Assembly: GCF_014651535.1 (NCBI RefSeq)
Contig: NZ_BMXB01000019.1
Span: 1-64,000 of the forward strand
Length of the DNA: 64,000 nucleotides
Source: Salinimicrobium marinum
GTDB lineage: Bacteria; Bacteroidota; Bacteroidia; Flavobacteriales; Flavobacteriaceae
Direction: 5' to 3'
The translations under genes and the position numbers were made by a program. Positions 51,752 to 59,891 of the stretch are shown here, one piece after another; position 1 is the stretch's first letter; each line of letters begins with the position of its first letter. A model generated the notes under the pieces. It had not been told where the DNA came from. It saw only the letters and a program-made list of their open reading frames with translations, and made no database searches.

Positions 51752-52624
51752 TTAATATCCCATTCCTATTCCTGTATCCAGTGCCCTTTTCAGAACTCCC
51801 TTGATGAGTTCTTTGGCTATTTTTGTCGTCAGGTTAGTACTTAATTGAATAGTTTTGTCCATTATCAGCAGGCTTTTGGGTGCTTCCTTTAACCTGGTAA
51901 AACTCCTGTTCTGTGAGATTTCAGCAATAAGTTTATTGCCACTCATATCCCGGTGCACCTCGCTTGCTTTGAGGTTTGCTCCTTTGTACTCCAACCGAAA
52001 CCCCTGCAGCTGGTTCGATTTGTTAATAGTAGGAATCACTTTCACCTTGTGATCTTTCATTAACCTAATATAGTCATCCAGCGACTTTGGCCTGGAATCC
52101 AGCACCTTATCATTGATTCTCTTCATCTCCTGCCGGATACCATTCAACTCCTGTAGTTTTTCCTGTTGTACTTCCCTTACCCTTGTAAGTCCTAATTCCT
52201 TTGCCACGTTATCTGCGGCAATCTGGCTGCGCTTACCAAAAAAGTTATCTTTATAGGTTTCTCCGGTAAGACTGATCCTGTTGACATAGATATGAATATG
52301 GGTATGCTGCTTGTCCCGATGTACAAATGCAATCGCCTGATGGTTTGTTAGCTTCATTTCCTGTAAAAACTTTTGAGCGATTTCTCCCAGCTCTTTCCTG
52401 CTCATGTTCTTACCATCTTCTATGGTAGGACTTACTACAAAGCTCAGGGTATTATTCGTGCACCGCTGGTTTTGGGATTGGATGATCTTGAACTCTTCCG
52501 CAATTTCCTGGGGAGTATCTCCTGCCAAATACTCCTTGAGTACTATTTCCGCCTCTTTCTCCTGATTCCATCCATATGCTATAGAGGCTTGTGTCCTGGA
52601 TATGGAATGTCCTTTCCCAATCAT
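51752..52624 (-). CDS. MobB-type relaxase (mobilization nuclease)
   Basis: A 290-residue relaxase of the relaxase/mobilization nuclease family (PF03432). The metal-binding motif III is HTHIHIYVNR, with His107, His109 and His111 followed by Asn115. The N-terminal catalytic Tyr is likely Tyr17 in SIAYGWN. The second motif (TNNTLSFVVSPTIEDGKN) fits too. Such enzymes nick oriT and carry the strand into the recipient. It overlaps the upstream mobC-like gene by 4 bp (ATGA). The oriT should lie in one of the neighbouring inverted-repeat gaps. The C-terminal 100 residues are helical and less conserved. Confidence 0.92.
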   Translation of the reverse strand: MIGKGHSISRTQASIAYGWNQEKEAEIVLKEYLAGDTPQEIAEEFKIIQSQNQRCTNNTLSFVVSPTIEDGKNMSRKELGEIAQKFLQEMKLTNHQAIAFVHRDKQHTHIHIYVNRISLTGETYKDNFFGKRSQIAADNVAKELGLTRVREVQQEKLQELNGIRQEMKRINDKVLDSRPKSLDDYIRLMKDHKVKVIPTINKSNQLQGFRLEYKGANLKASEVHRDMSGNKLIAEISQNRSFTRLKEAPKSLLIMDKTIQLSTNLTTKIAKELIKGVLKRALDTGIGMGY

Positions 52625-52917
52625 TTTTTAAAGTTTTTAAGGTGGATTCGTATTTCTTCTGCCAAAGCCTCCACAGTTTTAGCCAGTTTCGGATCCCGCT
52701 TTTTGAACATGTTGCTGATCCTGGCAAAATTGTTCTTGTATCGAACCAGCATCTGGTAATATTCCAACTGCTCGGGGGTGATCCGCTCCACAATATTTCG
52801 TTCAAAGGCAGTGGAACGAAGGTATTCTGAAAGGGAAATTCCTGCCCTGGCCGCCCTTCTTTTGAGTAGCTTTTTCTCGTAGATCGAGCAACGGATCTGG
52901 ATGAATTCCTTTTTCAT
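52621..52917 (-). CDS. MobC-like relaxosome accessory protein
   Basis: A 98-residue protein from the ATG at 52917. An N-terminal ribbon-helix-helix-like segment (KKEFIQIRCSIYEKKLLKRR, AGISLSEYLRSTAF) is followed by a helical part (LEYYQMLVRYKNNFARISNM). This is the pattern of MobC/mobilization relaxosome proteins that bind oriT and assist the relaxase. The frame stays open upstream to an ATG at 52980, but that extension runs through a strong inverted repeat and is unlikely to be translated. It overlaps mobB by ATGA and is translationally coupled. Confidence 0.87.
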   Translation of the reverse strand: MKKEFIQIRCSIYEKKLLKRRAARAGISLSEYLRSTAFERNIVERITPEQLEYYQMLVRYKNNFARISNMFKKRDPKLAKTVEALAEEIRIHLKNFKK

Positions 52918-52949
52918 TTTTTCCTTTTTAGCCTTTGCAACCTCCGGGC

Positions 52950-52990
52950 GCAAAGCAAGAATGTCATGACAATGACACATCTTGCTTTGC
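52950..52990. repeat. Nested inverted repeat before mobC (candidate oriT)
   Basis: GCAAAGCAAGA (52950-52960) pairs with TCTTGCTTTGC (52980-52990), and inside it TGTCAT (52962-52967) pairs with ATGACA (52972-52977). The total is 17 pairs with a tiny internal bulge. It begins 33 bp upstream of the mobC ATG, where relaxosome origins or mob-operon operators are usually found. Confidence 0.75.
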
Positions 52991-53081
52991 TACTCAAAAT
53001 GTTGTGTGGATACTTTGCTGGTTATCTTTCAACTTGTATTGTTTTAAAATTTCATGGAACCGATATCCTTCTTCAAGGCGT

Positions 53082-53184
53082 GGAGGTAAGCCAAAAGCAT
53101 ACTATACCAGGTTTATTTGAATCTCAGTTCCGGTTTCTATTTTGCTGCATTCCCAAATTTTAGTGTCTATTTTGGCTTACTTCC
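53082..53184. repeat. 15-bp inverted repeat in the mobC-ATPase gap
   Basis: GGAGGTAAGCCAAAA (53082-53096) and TTTTGGCTTACTTCC (53170-53184) match at 14 of 15 positions and are 73 bp apart. The surrounding 350-bp gap has no ORF. It could be part of oriT or a plasmid-type replication origin. Confidence 0.6.
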
Positions 53185-53271
53185 AATTCCTCTTTCCAGA
53201 CGAACCTCTTTTCCCTAAGACGCAGCTTTTGCGAAGGCGTGGGAAATGTGGTGAGGACTTTTAAGTACCAA

Positions 53272-53937
53272 TCATTCTCGCCAGCTTTCTCCTTCCCATT
53301 TTATGATATTGAACATTTCCGGCAACCGGTCTCCTATGTGGTTTCCATACCTGGCAGCAATGGCCGATGGATTTTCATTGGTAGTCACATAGGTTTTTAA
53401 TTTCCTTCGATGTCTTTCAAAAAGCAATTTTCCGATGATTTCTTCCCGGTTATATGCTTTATCCTCTATCCCCAGATCATCCAGGTACAATTTGCCCCGG
53501 TAGTAGCTTTCCAGCTTAAAATTACTGGTGTTGTCTTTTTGCGACTGATAAAACATCGTCAGCAGATGTACTGTTGAAATGCGGGGGAACCAAAGCTGGC
53601 TACTTCCTTTTTGCTTCAGGATTGTTTTTCCGACATCGTGGATAACATCGAACAAGGTTGATTTTCCAACGCCATAATCTCCATACACCAACAAACCTTT
53701 ATCAAGGCTTGCTTTATTTTTAATTGTTCCGAAGGCGTTAAAGTCTGGCTGCAGCAGAAAATACCGGAAGATGGTAAAGATGACCGGTTCGTTTTCTTTT
53801 TTGATCTTAAAACCAGGTGCTGTTTCACGGAACAGTCTCCAAAAGAACTGTTTGCTTATCAAAACCTGGTTGTTGTCTGCAACCTTAACTGGTGGGGAAA
53901 TTTCCGGTGATAGAATTTCCGAAGCTGACTTAATCAT
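53272..53937 (-). CDS. DnaC/IstB-like AAA ATPase
   Basis: A 221-residue ATPase with Walker A at GDYGVGKS (86-93) and Walker B at LYLDDLGIED (about 150-159), followed by KLLFERHRRKLKTYVTTNEN with a sensor Thr-Asn. This is the DnaC/IstB helicase-loader class. No transposase is adjacent, so loading of a replicative helicase or a relaxase helper role in the mobile element is more likely than an IS21 IstB. Its start overlaps the upstream replication-protein gene by 8 bp. The N-terminal 80 residues may mediate partner binding. Confidence 0.85.
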   Translation of the reverse strand: MIKSASEILSPEISPPVKVADNNQVLISKQFFWRLFRETAPGFKIKKENEPVIFTIFRYFLLQPDFNAFGTIKNKASLDKGLLVYGDYGVGKSTLFDVIHDVGKTILKQKGSSQLWFPRISTVHLLTMFYQSQKDNTSNFKLESYYRGKLYLDDLGIEDKAYNREEIIGKLLFERHRRKLKTYVTTNENPSAIAARYGNHIGDRLPEMFNIIKWEGESWRE

Positions 53938-54757
53938 AATTTTTTATTTTTTGCCGGACCCTTAGATCCATGTTTTCTGTTTTTATGGGCTTTTTCCCCT
54001 GTGCGATCAGTTGCCCTATCTTTTGCCGAAGTTTGTTGGTGTCCAGGATGATTCCTTTCCAGAACTCGTCCGGGCCATTCAGCAAATTATAAGCAAGCTG
54101 TAATTGGTTTTCTGAAACCCCGTCTTTCTCGATCATAAGGCGCATCGGGTCCAAACAATCCTTGAAGTTTGCCATTTCTGTTTTTTTTGTTGGTGCGCCT
54201 TTGTTTTTTAGATTTTTCAGAAATAATTCCTGAAATTTTAAAGCCCAATCATAACTGGCCAGCTGGTCTTTTGGAACTTCAGATTCTTTTGTTTTTAGTA
54301 ATGGCTGTTTTAAAAAAGAATCCTGGTTTAATAGTTTATGGTTTATTTGTTTATAGTTTAATTGTTTATTTATACTCGCAATGCTTCGGACTTGCTTTGG
54401 ATAGTGGTTGGACATTGCTTTATCCAATGCTTTGGGTGGTGCTTCGGTGTTTTTTACCAAAGCAATGACATTGGCAGTGTACTGGTTCCTGCTCTTTTGG
54501 ATCCACTTTATAAACCCCCATTCTTCCAGATCTTGTAGTGCCCCGATATAGGTCTTGTAATTTTTAATACCCAGGGCTTCCATTGCCAGGTCAGTTGGAA
54601 AACTAAATTCCTCTTTCCATCCGAGCCTATTGCAGCGCTCTATGGCAAAAAAATAAACAGCAGTATGAACCGGCTTCACTTTGCCTGGATTGACAAAGCT
54701 GAAATCAAACCATAACCTTGAAAATTCATAGCCGTTCATAGCACTAAGGTTTTTCAT
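53930..54757 (-). CDS. Replication-initiation-like winged-helix protein
   Basis: A 275-residue protein from the ATG at 54757. The N-terminal domain looks like a winged helix of plasmid initiator or DnaD-like proteins: VHTAVYFFAIERCNRLGW, FPTDLAMEALGIKNYKTYIG, ALQDLEEWGFIKWIQKSRNQ. A Lys/Gln-rich linker follows (KQLNYKQINHKLLNQ), then a helical C-terminal domain ending VRQKIKNYD. With the DnaC-like ATPase coupled downstream it probably forms the replication or primosome module of the element. The frame could begin at 54775, but that is inside the excisionase gene. No rolling-circle catalytic Tyr motif is seen. Confidence 0.7.
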   Translation of the reverse strand: MKNLSAMNGYEFSRLWFDFSFVNPGKVKPVHTAVYFFAIERCNRLGWKEEFSFPTDLAMEALGIKNYKTYIGALQDLEEWGFIKWIQKSRNQYTANVIALVKNTEAPPKALDKAMSNHYPKQVRSIASINKQLNYKQINHKLLNQDSFLKQPLLKTKESEVPKDQLASYDWALKFQELFLKNLKNKGAPTKKTEMANFKDCLDPMRLMIEKDGVSENQLQLAYNLLNGPDEFWKGIILDTNKLRQKIGQLIAQGKKPIKTENMDLRVRQKIKNYD

Positions 54758-54974
54758 TTTGCAATAACCAGGCATTCAGTTTCTTCCTTTCGAAATAGAT
54801 TTTTTTCCCCAGAGGTTTGGAATGGGGGATTTTTTCTGCAGCGGTAAGCTTGTAGATGTAGCTCTGGGAAATCCCTGTATAGTCACAAGCTTCCTCTAAT
54901 GTTAGTACTTCCTTGTTTGCTGCAAGTAGTTGTTCAATCCGCATCAATCGATTTTCTAATTTTAAATCATTCAT
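54744..54974 (-). CDS. Excisionase-family helix-turn-helix protein
   Basis: A 76-residue MerR-like/excisionase HTH_17 protein: LTLEEACDYTGISQSYIYKLTAAEKIPHSKP (25-55) and the wing GKKIYFERKKLNAWLLQNE. Such proteins bend DNA for integrase-mediated excision or control element genes. It is the first gene of the replication/mobilization set and overlaps the next gene by 14 bp. Two inverted repeats lie within 100 bp upstream, probable operators. A matching integrase is not in the window. Confidence 0.87.
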   Translation of the reverse strand: MNDLKLENRLMRIEQLLAANKEVLTLEEACDYTGISQSYIYKLTAAEKIPHSKPLGKKIYFERKKLNAWLLQNEKP

Positions 54975-54990
54975 GATTTCTATGTTTTAT

Positions 54991-55072
54991 AAAGCCAACA
55001 TCCCTTGATTGGCTTTTGGTTTATAGAAACAAATGACTGACTAAAATCCCTGTTAATCAATATGGTAACAGG
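54991..55072. promoter_or_regulatory. Two inverted repeats upstream of the excisionase gene
   Basis: AAAGCCAA/TTGGCTTT (54991-54998 and 55009-55016), which extends outward with TTCTAT/ATAGAA-like symmetry, and CCTGTTA/TAACAGG (55049-55055 and 55066-55072). Both lie in the promoter region of the excisionase gene, as expected for operators or att core sites. Confidence 0.5.
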
Positions 55073-55091
55073 TAATCTAATCGTAATTACC

Positions 55092-55494
55092 TTATAAATG
55101 CTGTTGAAAAATCCTCGAGATCTCCTTTAGGTAAGCGGCTTTGTTGATACGCCAATCAGAGATGTTTTTAGTAGATAAGGTTTGGGTGCTGCCTTTTGGA
55201 TTTTTGAGGATGAAATAATGATCTACCAGTTCTTTTATCTGGTTGTTCTCCAGGTTTTCGAACCCGATCATCAGTTGGCTTAAAAACTCCAGTAAAGTTT
55301 GACGGTTTACCTGTTTAGATCTTTTAGGTTTTCAAAACTTTCTCTGTGAAATGCTTGGATGAGTAGCAGGTGAAGAAGATTTGGCCCAGCTGCGAATCTG
55401 CTTCCCGCAGGAGATCGCTATTAAGGTGAGGAGCTTTGCCCTCACCTGAAGAGTGAGAACCGCTATACGCTCCAAAACATGCTATCTTTCTCAC
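55092..55494 (-). pseudogene. Frameshifted gene remnant beside the mobile element
   Basis: One frame (stop at 55324-55326) ends DSQLGQIFFTCYSSKHFTEK-VLKT. A second frame, shifted by one base, continues KQVNRQTLLEFLSQLMIGFE, ENNQIKELVDHYFILKNPKG, STKNISDWRINKAAYLKEIS and a stop at 55092-55094. Both read like real protein, and they join if one A is removed from the AAAACC run near 55330. No ATG was found for the 5' part; the earliest plausible codon is a GTG at 55494, so its start is unclear. The family is not recognised; it is not a tyrosine recombinase C-terminus. Confidence 0.55.
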
Positions 55495-55537
55495 TGAGAT
55501 TATTTGAGCATTTTTATTTAGCGTTGTGCGTAGACTT

Positions 55538-56359
55538 TTAATATTCTACTTCTACATTAATTGATTGTGCCCCATCCACTTTTTCCCATTTCCCAAGACT
55601 GCTTGTTCTCATAAAACCTTTTCCTTTGGTTAAAATAGCTCCGATAAAAATTTCAAGTGGTTTTTTGAAATCCGGAATAATTTCGACTCCAACAAAGAAA
55701 TCTTCTTCAAGATAAACAGAATGTTTTTCAAGGTCAATATTTACCCAACCTTGTTCAATTTGCTTACGTTGAATAATATTTTCAAATACTATTTTTTCAC
55801 CAGGGGAATCGTCAAGATTTTTATAAAAATTAATTCTAATAAAAGCACTGTCTGCCTCAAACCCACGTCTCAAATAAAAATTTACATCCTTCACCCTGAC
55901 AGTTTTATTATTAGGAATTTTAATTTGTTTTGAACTTTCGATAATGTCCATTTCTTTTGAGATTGTACTCATCCATAACAATGGATTGTAGCTTTTAACT
56001 CCTATTTTTCTATTTTTCTTCTTTTTGTTTGTAACAACAACCTCAGATAATTTATTCTCATTTGGTTGAAGTGGAATGACTAAGTTTTTAGAATCTTTAA
56101 TAGGAATTTTTACGGTTTTATATATAACGTGACTAATTGTAAGGCTATCACCAGCAAATTCTTTTGAAAATTTGATCCTAAATTTTCCTTCGAGATCAGA
56201 AACGGTGCCTTTATTTTTATCGACTACGCCTAGGTTGGCAAATTCAATCGGTTTATTTGTTTCGGAGTCGATTAATAATCCGCTCACTACAATTTCTTGC
56301 GAAAAGGTAAAAAGGCTTATAAATTGGAATAGGATAAAAGTGTAAAAGGATTTTTTCAT
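55538..56359 (-). CDS. Carboxypeptidase-D regulatory-like domain protein
   Basis: A 273-residue exported protein with a signal peptide ending in LFTFSQ (about residue 20). Residues 23-105 are a CarboxypepD_reg-like domain (VSGLLIDSETNKPIEFANLG, DLEGKFRIKFSKEFAGDSLT). The C-terminal half is beta-rich (DVNFYLRRGFEADSAFIRIN, FFVGVEIIPDFKKPLEIFIG) and resembles a jelly-roll adhesion domain; it has no barrel or plug. It is strongly A+T-rich compared with the core genes. It lies next to frameshifted genes and may be part of an acquired segment. Function unknown. Confidence 0.8.
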   Translation of the reverse strand: MKKSFYTFILFQFISLFTFSQEIVVSGLLIDSETNKPIEFANLGVVDKNKGTVSDLEGKFRIKFSKEFAGDSLTISHVIYKTVKIPIKDSKNLVIPLQPNENKLSEVVVTNKKKKNRKIGVKSYNPLLWMSTISKEMDIIESSKQIKIPNNKTVRVKDVNFYLRRGFEADSAFIRINFYKNLDDSPGEKIVFENIIQRKQIEQGWVNIDLEKHSVYLEEDFFVGVEIIPDFKKPLEIFIGAILTKGKGFMRTSSLGKWEKVDGAQSINVEVEY

Positions 56360-56447
56360 TTTAGTTTCCGTGCGTAAATTAATATTCTATTTGAAAGTCT
56401 ATCGTTTTTTATTTAATTTCTGAAAAGTTATTTCTTGTTTCAACCCG

Positions 56448-56629
56448 CTACATTTGCTTTAGAAGGCCATTTTCAAAAATAAATTCCGTGGTGACCCAGA
56501 AATCCTTAATCCTTTCGGTATAGTACAATTTCTTCACTTTTTTAGCAGGAGTTTCGTGGTACAGAACCTTGTTGAATAGTATTTTGAGAAATTCTTCATT
56601 GCACTGGAAATTGCTTTTTTACTTTTCAT
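56448..56629 (-). pseudogene. C-terminal coding fragment, frameshifted near its start
   Basis: A frame with no ATG reads NFQCNEEFLKILFNKVLYHE, TPAKKVKKLYYTERIKDFWV, TTEFIFENGLLKQM and a stop at 56448. An ATG in another frame (56629; MKSKK) would join it if the A6 run near 56615 had one more base. The product would be about 60 residues. Family not recognised. Confidence 0.4.
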
Positions 56630-56664
56630 TTTCCTTTGAGTTTATATCAAGAATTTTATTGTTA

Positions 56665-57605
56665 TTAGTCTTCCCAGAGTATAGAATACCCTCCTGTAGG
56701 TATAGTCTCAATCCATTTACCGTCTACAATTTTTTCTTGTCCGGTTCTATTGTTGATTAAGCCGAGCTGATAGGAAACCTGACGCTTTCTCCACTCCTGT
56801 TCAATGTAAAATGCAGATTGGCCAGTAGGAATAGTAACTGTTGCCATTTCTTCAAAACCGTGAGGACTTTTTGAAAAATATTTGCTATACAACCTTTGTT
56901 CCCCATTGAAATAAATTTCACTGTTATGAATATCAGTGGGCACTTCAACCATAATGGAGTCCTTCTCTATCCAGATAAATGCATCCTTTTCGGAACTTAA
57001 AAAAAAGAGATTGCTTATGAACATCAATACCTCCATAGGGAGAGACAGTGAGTATTTGGGATTTCGATACATTGTGCCTATAAGTTGTTCCTTTCTTTAC
57101 AAAAAGAGAATCTCCATCTTCTTCTTTCAGACTGAATTCGATACTTTCAAAATGATATCCTTGAGATTTTTTCTGAAACACCTCAATCCTTTTGACTTCT
57201 TCTCCTGATTTTAATACTACAGAAAAGCCAAATTCTTCGCCAGTACTGTTTTCTTTTAGCTGAATCATAAGGGAAGTTCGGGTATTCCTGTTAATCACAA
57301 AACCTTTGTCAGACCATAGGGCTGCCATTTTTCCCTTTGCTTCCAATGACAATACCGAATTTTCCTTAATCATTCCTCCTTCGAGGGAATAGGTGTCTCC
57401 ATGGATCCTTGTATCACCAATTTTGTTTATTATTTCAGCAATATGCCAATCACCGTTGGTAAAGGATATTTCTGTTTCCCCACCTTCAGCCTCCATCTCT
57501 ATTTGGCTGATAGAAGGCTGTATTACTGAAACTTCATCATCATTGCTGCATGATATAAAAGGCGAAGGACAAAAATAGTATTACAAGATTTCCTTTTAGA
57601 TTCAT
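56665..57605 (-). pseudogene. BACON-like lipoprotein gene broken by two frameshifts
   Basis: Three frames join into one plausible lipoprotein of about 312 residues. Frame 1 starts at the ATG (57605) and gives MNLKGNLVILFLSFAF. Removing one T from a T4 run leads to FISCSNDDEVSV, a lipobox with an acidic export signal, and frame 2: EGGETEISFTNGDWHI (BACON-like motif) through VDVHKQ-like sequence to SLFF. Removing one T from a T8 run (56999-57006) leads to frame 3: LSSEKDAFIWIEKDSI onward to IPTGGYSILWED. The two breaks are single-base additions in T runs. It may be a pseudogene, a phase-variable gene or contain assembly errors. Confidence 0.75.
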
Positions 57606-57675
57606 TGTTTTTGTTTTAATGGTATTTTTAAATGTCTCGTTATTTGCTTGCTTTTACTTTTATCTTGCTCTTTCT

Positions 57676-58428
57676 TTAGTTTAAAAACTCTGCTGCTTTT
57701 TTTTGAAAGTATTCCAGTAACTCCAGTCGTTTAGATTCTGCCATTAGTTCCTGGAAATCCGGATCACCCGAGCAAAAATAGACGAATGCCCTTATTCGAT
57801 TTTCAGGTATTTGAAGGTTTTCTACAAAAAACGAAGTGGGAAGGGTCTTCGTTGCCATTTCAACCATTTCCATTGTATCATCGTTCTCTTTTGCCTTTTT
57901 GAGCATTTTCGTTCTTCCACTAAGGAAATTAAGTAGAGCATCAATTTCCCCATCCCTTGCAGTAAATAATTTTCTTTCTATAGAGGTCAATGGTTTTTTA
58001 GGTGAATAGGAAAATCCAAAATCTTCCTTATTGTAGGTTTTTATTTCTAAAATATCATGTTGTAAATTTCCGGTTAAACTAATGTTGCTTATCTGAACTT
58101 CCTCTAATTCATTAATTCGCTCATCCATCTGGACCTCTAAAAACTTTCCTTCAATAATTTCAGGTGTGATAATTACTTCAACCGACTTCAAATGAATAGC
58201 CGTGAACAAAAGCGTATCGTTCTTCATTACCTCAATCTTAAATTCCCCTGTGCTAGAGTTGGTAGTGCCTATTTCCTGTGTAACGTTAACAATATTTATA
58301 CTAGAGCCCCTAAGAGAATCTGCTTTCACTACTCCTCTTAAAATATTATCCTGAGAAAAGGAAGGTAATGCAAAAAGAACAGCGGCTATCATAAGAAACA
58401 ATCTCACATTAAATTCCATCCTTTTCAT
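57676..58428 (-). CDS. Exported protein with carboxypeptidase-D regulatory-like domain
   Basis: A 250-residue protein with a signal peptide ending in SFSQDN (about residue 26). Residues 28-100 look like a CarboxypepD_reg-like sandwich (LRGVVKADSLRGSSINIVNV, TNSSTGEFKIEVMKNDTLLF). The C-terminal half is helical (KPLTSIERKLFTARDGEIDA, LLEYFQKKAAEFLN). It lies 54 bp from the TlpA-like gene on the same strand and is probably co-transcribed. A similar two-part layout occurs in many Bacteroidota proteins of unknown role. Confidence 0.78.
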   Translation of the reverse strand: MKRMEFNVRLFLMIAAVLFALPSFSQDNILRGVVKADSLRGSSINIVNVTQEIGTTNSSTGEFKIEVMKNDTLLFTAIHLKSVEVIITPEIIEGKFLEVQMDERINELEEVQISNISLTGNLQHDILEIKTYNKEDFGFSYSPKKPLTSIERKLFTARDGEIDALLNFLSGRTKMLKKAKENDDTMEMVEMATKTLPTSFFVENLQIPENRIRAFVYFCSGDPDFQELMAESKRLELLEYFQKKAAEFLN

Positions 58429-58481
58429 AATAGCAGCCGAACTCCTTTTCTGAACTCGATTTTTTTTACCTAAGCTCTCTT

Positions 58482-59615
58482 TCAGGCATTATCCTCCTCA
58501 AGAAATTCTTCAAGTTCCTCAGGTGAAAAATTCTTCATTAAAATTGTTCCATTAGAATCCAGTAAGAAATTGGCAGGAACCGCATTGATCATTAGCATCT
58601 TTGAAAATTTCATCTCTTCATCCAGAAATTGCCGCCAGGGATAAGATTTGTTTTCTATAAATTCTTCCCAGTCATCAATGTTATCTTTAGAATCCACAGA
58701 GATAGCCAAAACATCAAAATATTCTCTATCAGTGGAATCATAGATAGATTTTATCTTTGGAAATGCTCTTATACAAGGGGCACAAAAACTTCCCCAAAAA
58801 TCTATCAGGGTATACTTTGAAGGAAGATTTTTAAAGGACAGATCCTTTTCACCTTTTTTATACTCGAATAAAGAAGCGTCTGGTAGTGCACCATTTAAAC
58901 CTGAAATCCTCGTGATTGACAGCTTTTCTTTTAATTGAATGCCACAGGAAGTACTCTTTAGCTTTTCAGATAAATTATCATAGGCATTTTGGTAATCTGC
59001 TTTATAGCCGTAAACACTAAAATTTTCAGCTAATATCCACATGCCTACATATGAGTCGGGATTATTTTTAATGTAACCCACCAGCACCTCATCTTTACGA
59101 CTTAATACTTTTTGAATAGATTGATGAATAGCTTTTTTGGAACCATCTGAAAGAGAATCATTCCACTGACTTTTAAGATAGTTATGCTCCTTATTTAAAT
59201 CGGCGAGCAGAGGCTGATATTTTTTAAGATATTCCTCATTTGTCTTAGAATTCCTGATACTGAAGTTTTTATTCATTCCTAAAGTATCAATTACCAGTGA
59301 TTGATCATCATTTGGATCGAGAAAAAACAAGCCGGAAATTTCCCCCGAATTAGTCATAAACCGAAATGCATGAGGATAATCTAAAGTTCCTTCGATTTTG
59401 AACTTCCTATTTTCGACCTGATTTTCATCTTCATATGTTGTGAAGCTGCTGAAATCACTTGCTATAAAACCGCTTGACATTCCTATATAGGAAATATCTG
59501 TACTGGAATTTCCGATTTCACCTGTTAGTTGAAAATGATCCTCCCGATTACATGCAGCAAGAGAAAAATAAGCAATAGATAAAAAAAAGAGCTTTTTGAA
59601 GAATAGAAATTTCAT
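58482..59615 (-). CDS. TlpA-family thiol-disulfide lipoprotein
   Basis: A 377-residue lipoprotein. The signal ends in FSLAACNRED, with Cys22 the likely lipidated residue. A DUF4369-like beta domain is followed by a helical region and a C-terminal thioredoxin fold with the active site WGSFCAPCIRAFP (about 275-287) and the cis-Pro region INAVPANFLLD. It should act in the periplasm in disulfide reduction or as a peroxiredoxin-like TlpA/ResA protein. The gene downstream on the same strand is a regulatory-domain protein. The CAPC dipeptide fits reducing TlpA proteins. Confidence 0.88.
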   Translation of the reverse strand: MKFLFFKKLFFLSIAYFSLAACNREDHFQLTGEIGNSSTDISYIGMSSGFIASDFSSFTTYEDENQVENRKFKIEGTLDYPHAFRFMTNSGEISGLFFLDPNDDQSLVIDTLGMNKNFSIRNSKTNEEYLKKYQPLLADLNKEHNYLKSQWNDSLSDGSKKAIHQSIQKVLSRKDEVLVGYIKNNPDSYVGMWILAENFSVYGYKADYQNAYDNLSEKLKSTSCGIQLKEKLSITRISGLNGALPDASLFEYKKGEKDLSFKNLPSKYTLIDFWGSFCAPCIRAFPKIKSIYDSTDREYFDVLAISVDSKDNIDDWEEFIENKSYPWRQFLDEEMKFSKMLMINAVPANFLLDSNGTILMKNFSPEELEEFLEEDNA

Positions 59616-59806
59616 GAAGAGATATTATTTATATTACTAATGCACAAATGTTTCTATAAATTATAAATTAAGGAGTACTTCAAGTAATTCGTTAAGGAGG
59701 TACATCAAGAAGACGATCATAGGCCATTATATTTAATAGGGACATCCGTTAATTACCCCATGTTGTTATTCAGGTTCAGGGGCTAAACTACATTAATGTT
59801 TTAAAA

Positions 59807-59833
59807 AAAAAGTAAGGTAAAACCTTACTTTTT
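59807..59833. terminator. Strong hairpin in the divergent gap before the TPR kinase gene
   Basis: AAAAAGTAAGGT (59807-59818) and ACCTTACTTTTT (59822-59833) form a perfect 12-bp stem with a 3-base loop. It has A and T runs at the ends, so it looks like a bidirectional terminator. It is 58 bp before the kinase ATG, with no gene ending near it, so an attenuator or a leftover from an inserted element is possible. Confidence 0.75.
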
Positions 59834-59891
59834 AGTTCCCTACATGATCCATTTTCTGATTTAGAAGAATTAGTTTTACCTCTTTTAGAGT

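Noticed and set aside
53272-53937. IstB of an IS21 element
   Set aside because: The Walker motifs fit, but there is no IstA transposase next to it. It is coupled to a replication-like gene and sits in a mobilization cluster.
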